A DNA stretch of 64,000 nucleotides from Caprimulgus europaeus (taxonomy: Eukaryota > Chordata > Aves > Caprimulgiformes > Caprimulgidae), in the NCBI GenBank assembly GCA_907165065.1, contig OU015523.1, positions 14,197,834-14,261,833 of the forward strand. The letters run 5' to 3'. Numbering within the stretch: the stretch's first letter is position 1; each line of letters opens with the position of its first letter. The position numbers and the translations under genes were made by a program. Below the pieces are notes generated by a model. It did no database searches. It was not told where the DNA came from and was given only the letters and a program-made list of their open reading frames with translations. Shown here one piece after another: positions 60,901-64,000 of the stretch.

Positions 60901-63080
60901 GCAGTTGGCATTCAGTTGCTTCTTACAATTTATTGACTAAATGGCTTGAGTTAGCTGCTTAAAGTGCTTTTTTCTTAGCAGTAAATTGGGACAGTGATTC
61001 TGCTCCATTTTGCAAAGTGATTTAGGATCTCTGTGATGTCATGTACTACCGAGGTGAGAAATGTTACGCCTTCAGCCCCAACACTGGCAAGAAGCAGGCA
61101 AATTACGGACTGCTTTAAGCAGGGAGGACCAGCAACGGATTCAGATAATCCTAAACTGACTGCTCTTGCCTCAAAACATGTTCACTCTTTACCAATAGGG
61201 AACCAGCAAAGGGCACAGCTCTACCATATGTAATCTACTCAGTTTATTGGACCTAAGATACAGAGTCTTGTCACCTCTCTCCTCCTGGATGTACTACACC
61301 TGCTCGGTATCTAAACTGGAATTTAACCCCAGTGGAAGATGAAGGAAATAATTTGCTGGAGAATTCCTCTGTTCAGAGGGGACCAGAGCCAGTGCCATGC
61401 TGGGGGAACACGGTGAATGAGGAGACTCATCTGAAATTCAGTGGAGCCCTGTGAAGGATCTGAGGGGGCAGGGAGGCTGCACTGCGCCTCTGACATAGCA
61501 GAGACAGATTACAGCAAAATTAAATTGAGGATTTTAGTGGATATAATTGTTGTTTTTATATATTAATGAACAACAATAATACGTGATTCTAAACTGAATA
61601 CCAGGTTTGACATTTAATCTGAGTGCTCAAACTATCCATAAATGTTCATAAACGTCACAAGACCTCTACCCTTTGATTGAATTACAATCTAGTATGCAAT
61701 TTAGGAAACACGGATTAATCTACATAGATTTATATTTCTGCAGGTTACATTGTTATTTGTTGATTTATACCCTTTTCCCCTAAGTGTTCTTTCCATCAAG
61801 AATCCAGGAAAACACATGCAAATCTTCAATAGGAGAGCAGCTCAAAATCCAGTGACTAGCAGCAGATGGAAACTTGGTTCAGTGAAACCTATACTAATTA
61901 TAATTTGCTTTTTGAAGTCACCTCTGCTAATGGCCAGCAAAATCTTAGTCCCTGTGATATCTCCTATTACCTTCACATTAACTCTTACTACAGCCAGCAA
62001 TCACCTAACATGTTTCTTGGCAATGCTGTGCAATTAAACTGCCTTTCAATCAGCTTGCTGAGGAATCCAGAAATGGGAACTGCTTTAATATTAGGAGTTA
62101 ATTACAAGAATGTAGAGGAAGGCGGTCAAATGTTATGTTAGCATACCAGTAACATGACAATGCCTTAGCCACAGATGTCACACACGAGGTGAGGAGCCAC
62201 ATCAGGAAAAGTAACATGGCTTTTCCTTTAGGAAAATGATCTTCAAGTTCTCCTTTATTTTTTTTTTTCCCCTGTGGTCATGCTACTTGAGGTAACCACC
62301 TCCTTCAGCAGCCACAATCCCTGGCATTTCACTGTCACCTGTATTAACAGGCTTCACTGCACAATAGTGTCTGCTTGGGGCCTGATCATGACACCTACTC
62401 AAACAGTGTGTTGCAGAAGGGAAACAGCCCAAAAGGCTGAGCAACAATAGCACTTCTGCAGAGGCCAAATTCTGTTCCCTTTGAAATCAACCAAGTCTTC
62501 TCAAAGGGTTAATGGGGCAGGTTCCCCTTCTTCCCCTGCATCTTTACCTCTATGGGTTGACTGGAAGAGGGACAGCTCTCAAGCTCAGCCCTCGTCCCTG
62601 GAGATTCATTCGTCCATAAGAGACCAAAGAGAAGGGCTGGCTGCTCTATCTAGTAAGAGAGGAAATGAAAATTACTCAGTTGAGTTAGTGCTGCAAAAGT
62701 GATGAACTAAGGAGATGGTTTTACAACTGACAGCTTATTGCAGTGAGGGAGAAAACACAAATGGGAGAGGATACTGCAAATTCAGCTTGAGGGTCGGTTG
62801 TACGGCCATGTATCAACTCTTAGTCTAGGATACCAGAGAATCAAAACGAAATAACCTTTGAAGAATGACAAGGAGCTTTTGGACGTACCATGAGAATCAA
62901 AGTATGTCTGTATATGTTGGAATGCACTTCTATTTGTATTTTGGTTATGTATCATTAAAGATTTTTTTAAAAATCAACTCAACTACAGGTGTGCACACTC
63001 TTTTTAAGGAAATAAACAGCCAAGCTGTGGTTCTGTAGCGAACAAAACAATGACTTAAGAACAATTTTGAATCAAAATTT
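60901..63080. other. Gene-free spacer
   Basis: No gene or recognisable transposon. Open frames at 61750-62141 overlap in two frames and carry no domain. Confidence 0.6.
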
Positions 63081-63204
63081 CATAGAATCACAGAATGGTC
63101 TGGGTTGGAAGGGACCTTAAACATCATCTAGTTCCAATCCCCCTGCCATCAGCAGGGACAGCTTCACTAGACCAGATTGTTTAAAGCCTCATCCAACCTG
63201 GCTT
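63081..63204 (-). mobile_element. CR1 3' end fragment
   Basis: The minus-strand CR1 3' UTR with two tail copies (63081-63096) and the usual GGTTGGAAGGGACCTTAAAC on the plus strand (63103-63122). It resembles the 13.3 and 44.3 kb copies but breaks off at about 63204. Confidence 0.93.
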
Positions 63205-64000
63205 ATTTATTGATAATACTTCCATCCCTCATTTTCAGAAGACAGAGTTTGTTTAGAAGCATCAGTCCACAGAAGATAACAGAAAAGGCAACTTCTTTCC
63301 TCTCTCAAACTTGAAAACCTCACAGTTTACCTTATCCCATATTGTAAATGATTTACAATATAGCTATAGCTTATATTTTCTTTAATTATTATATAAATAA
63401 CTATTTAGTTTTGTTAAATTTGGACCAGAAAGTGTAGTAAAGGGACACTTCTTTATTTTTTGAAATTAAGAATAGCTAAAATGCTAACATTTTTCAAATT
63501 AAGAAATATGCACTGGGAAAAGGAGACTTCAATGTGTGTTACACAAAACTGCTTTTATAAACCAGAACCTTCACTGACCCTGAACTAGAAAATACAAAAG
63601 AAAAGTCTTCATGGAATAGATTTTTCAACACACTCTGCTTGCCAGGAAGGCTGGATAATATGATGTTTTGATAAGACAAAAGAAGTTAATAAAATCAAAA
63701 TTTGGACCTTCATGTATATGTAAGCTAATTAAAAAAGACATCAAGGAGCTGACTCATTCTACAGGTAACTCAGCCCAAAGTAAGTCCTACCAGCTGTTCT
63801 CAGTGAAAACAATGAGATAGATGAAATAAGAAAAGGAATCACTCACATCTGCAAACTGAACTCTAATTAACATCCATTGGAGGTCTCCAGCTCCCTAAGA
63901 AGAACTTCAGTCAAGAAAAGTCTCTACACAAAGCACCTCTGAGGAAAACGTCTTTAAAAGAAGAGCAGTAGAGCTCCCTGGAAGCAACGGCACATTACAG
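63205..64000. other. Gene-free spacer
   Basis: AT-rich with no gene. It contains the 23-bp palindrome at 63339-63361. Confidence 0.6.
63339..63361. repeat. Perfect 11-bp inverted repeat around one base
   Basis: ATATTGTAAAT (63339-63349), a central G (63350), and its exact reverse complement ATTTACAATAT (63351-63361). It could extrude as a small cruciform; no function is assigned. Confidence 0.85.

Noticed and set aside
1-64000. Bacterial or phage-type systems, CRISPR arrays, operons
   Set aside because: CR1, MIR and LTR content and vertebrate-type non-coding texture exclude a prokaryotic source. No regularly spaced repeats or gene clusters exist.

Overview
The window reads as vertebrate, almost certainly bird, nuclear DNA with no recognisable protein-coding gene. 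The evidence is a set of CR1 LINE 3' ends carrying the typical avian tail, an avian-type endogenous retrovirus LTR, ancient MIR-type SINE remnants, many microsatellites and homopolymer tracts, and a broadly AT-rich base composition. The open reading frames are short, many start at non-ATG codons, and outside CR1 none shows a domain I recognise. There are no rRNA or tRNA genes, CRISPR arrays, operons or prokaryotic signals. The window is best read as an intergenic desert or a very large intron.

Layout: 1-8.2 kb is plain AT-rich spacer with pyrimidine-skewed stretches. 8.2-9.3 kb is a candidate conserved non-coding block, followed at 9.82-9.92 kb by a long, bulge-free imperfect palindrome. 13.3 kb holds a CR1 3' end (minus). 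15.2-16.1 kb is a second candidate regulatory block. 21.8 kb holds a MIR-like SINE and 22.2-22.8 kb a CR1 (plus) with decayed reverse-transcriptase sequence. 26.3-32.0 kb is richer in CpG and G+C, with a dense cluster of simple repeats at 30.4-31.55 kb, two possible G-quadruplex tracts, two possible minus-strand splice donors and a small CpG-rich patch at 31.8-32.0 kb. It is the most promoter-like part of the window. 36.1 kb has a 173-bp homopyrimidine compound microsatellite.

38.0-38.6 kb and 41.4-41.7 kb hold old L3/CR1-like and MIR fragments. 44.25-45.16 kb is the longest CR1 (minus). 54.3-55.0 kb is a retroviral LTR followed by a Lys-type primer binding site and a short leader. 55.45-56.06 kb is a MIR remnant abutting the strongest candidate conserved element. 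58.3 and 63.1 kb hold further CR1 scraps, and 60.0-60.9 kb has a group of palindromic MITE-like relics.

I see no multi-gene system here. What deserves a second look is the candidate regulatory architecture (8.4, 15-16, 26-32, 52.4 and 55.6-56.0 kb), the palindrome at 9.8 kb with its possible relatives, and the non-B-DNA tracts at 30-31.5 and 36.1 kb. Conservation claims here are judgements from sequence texture, not from alignments.
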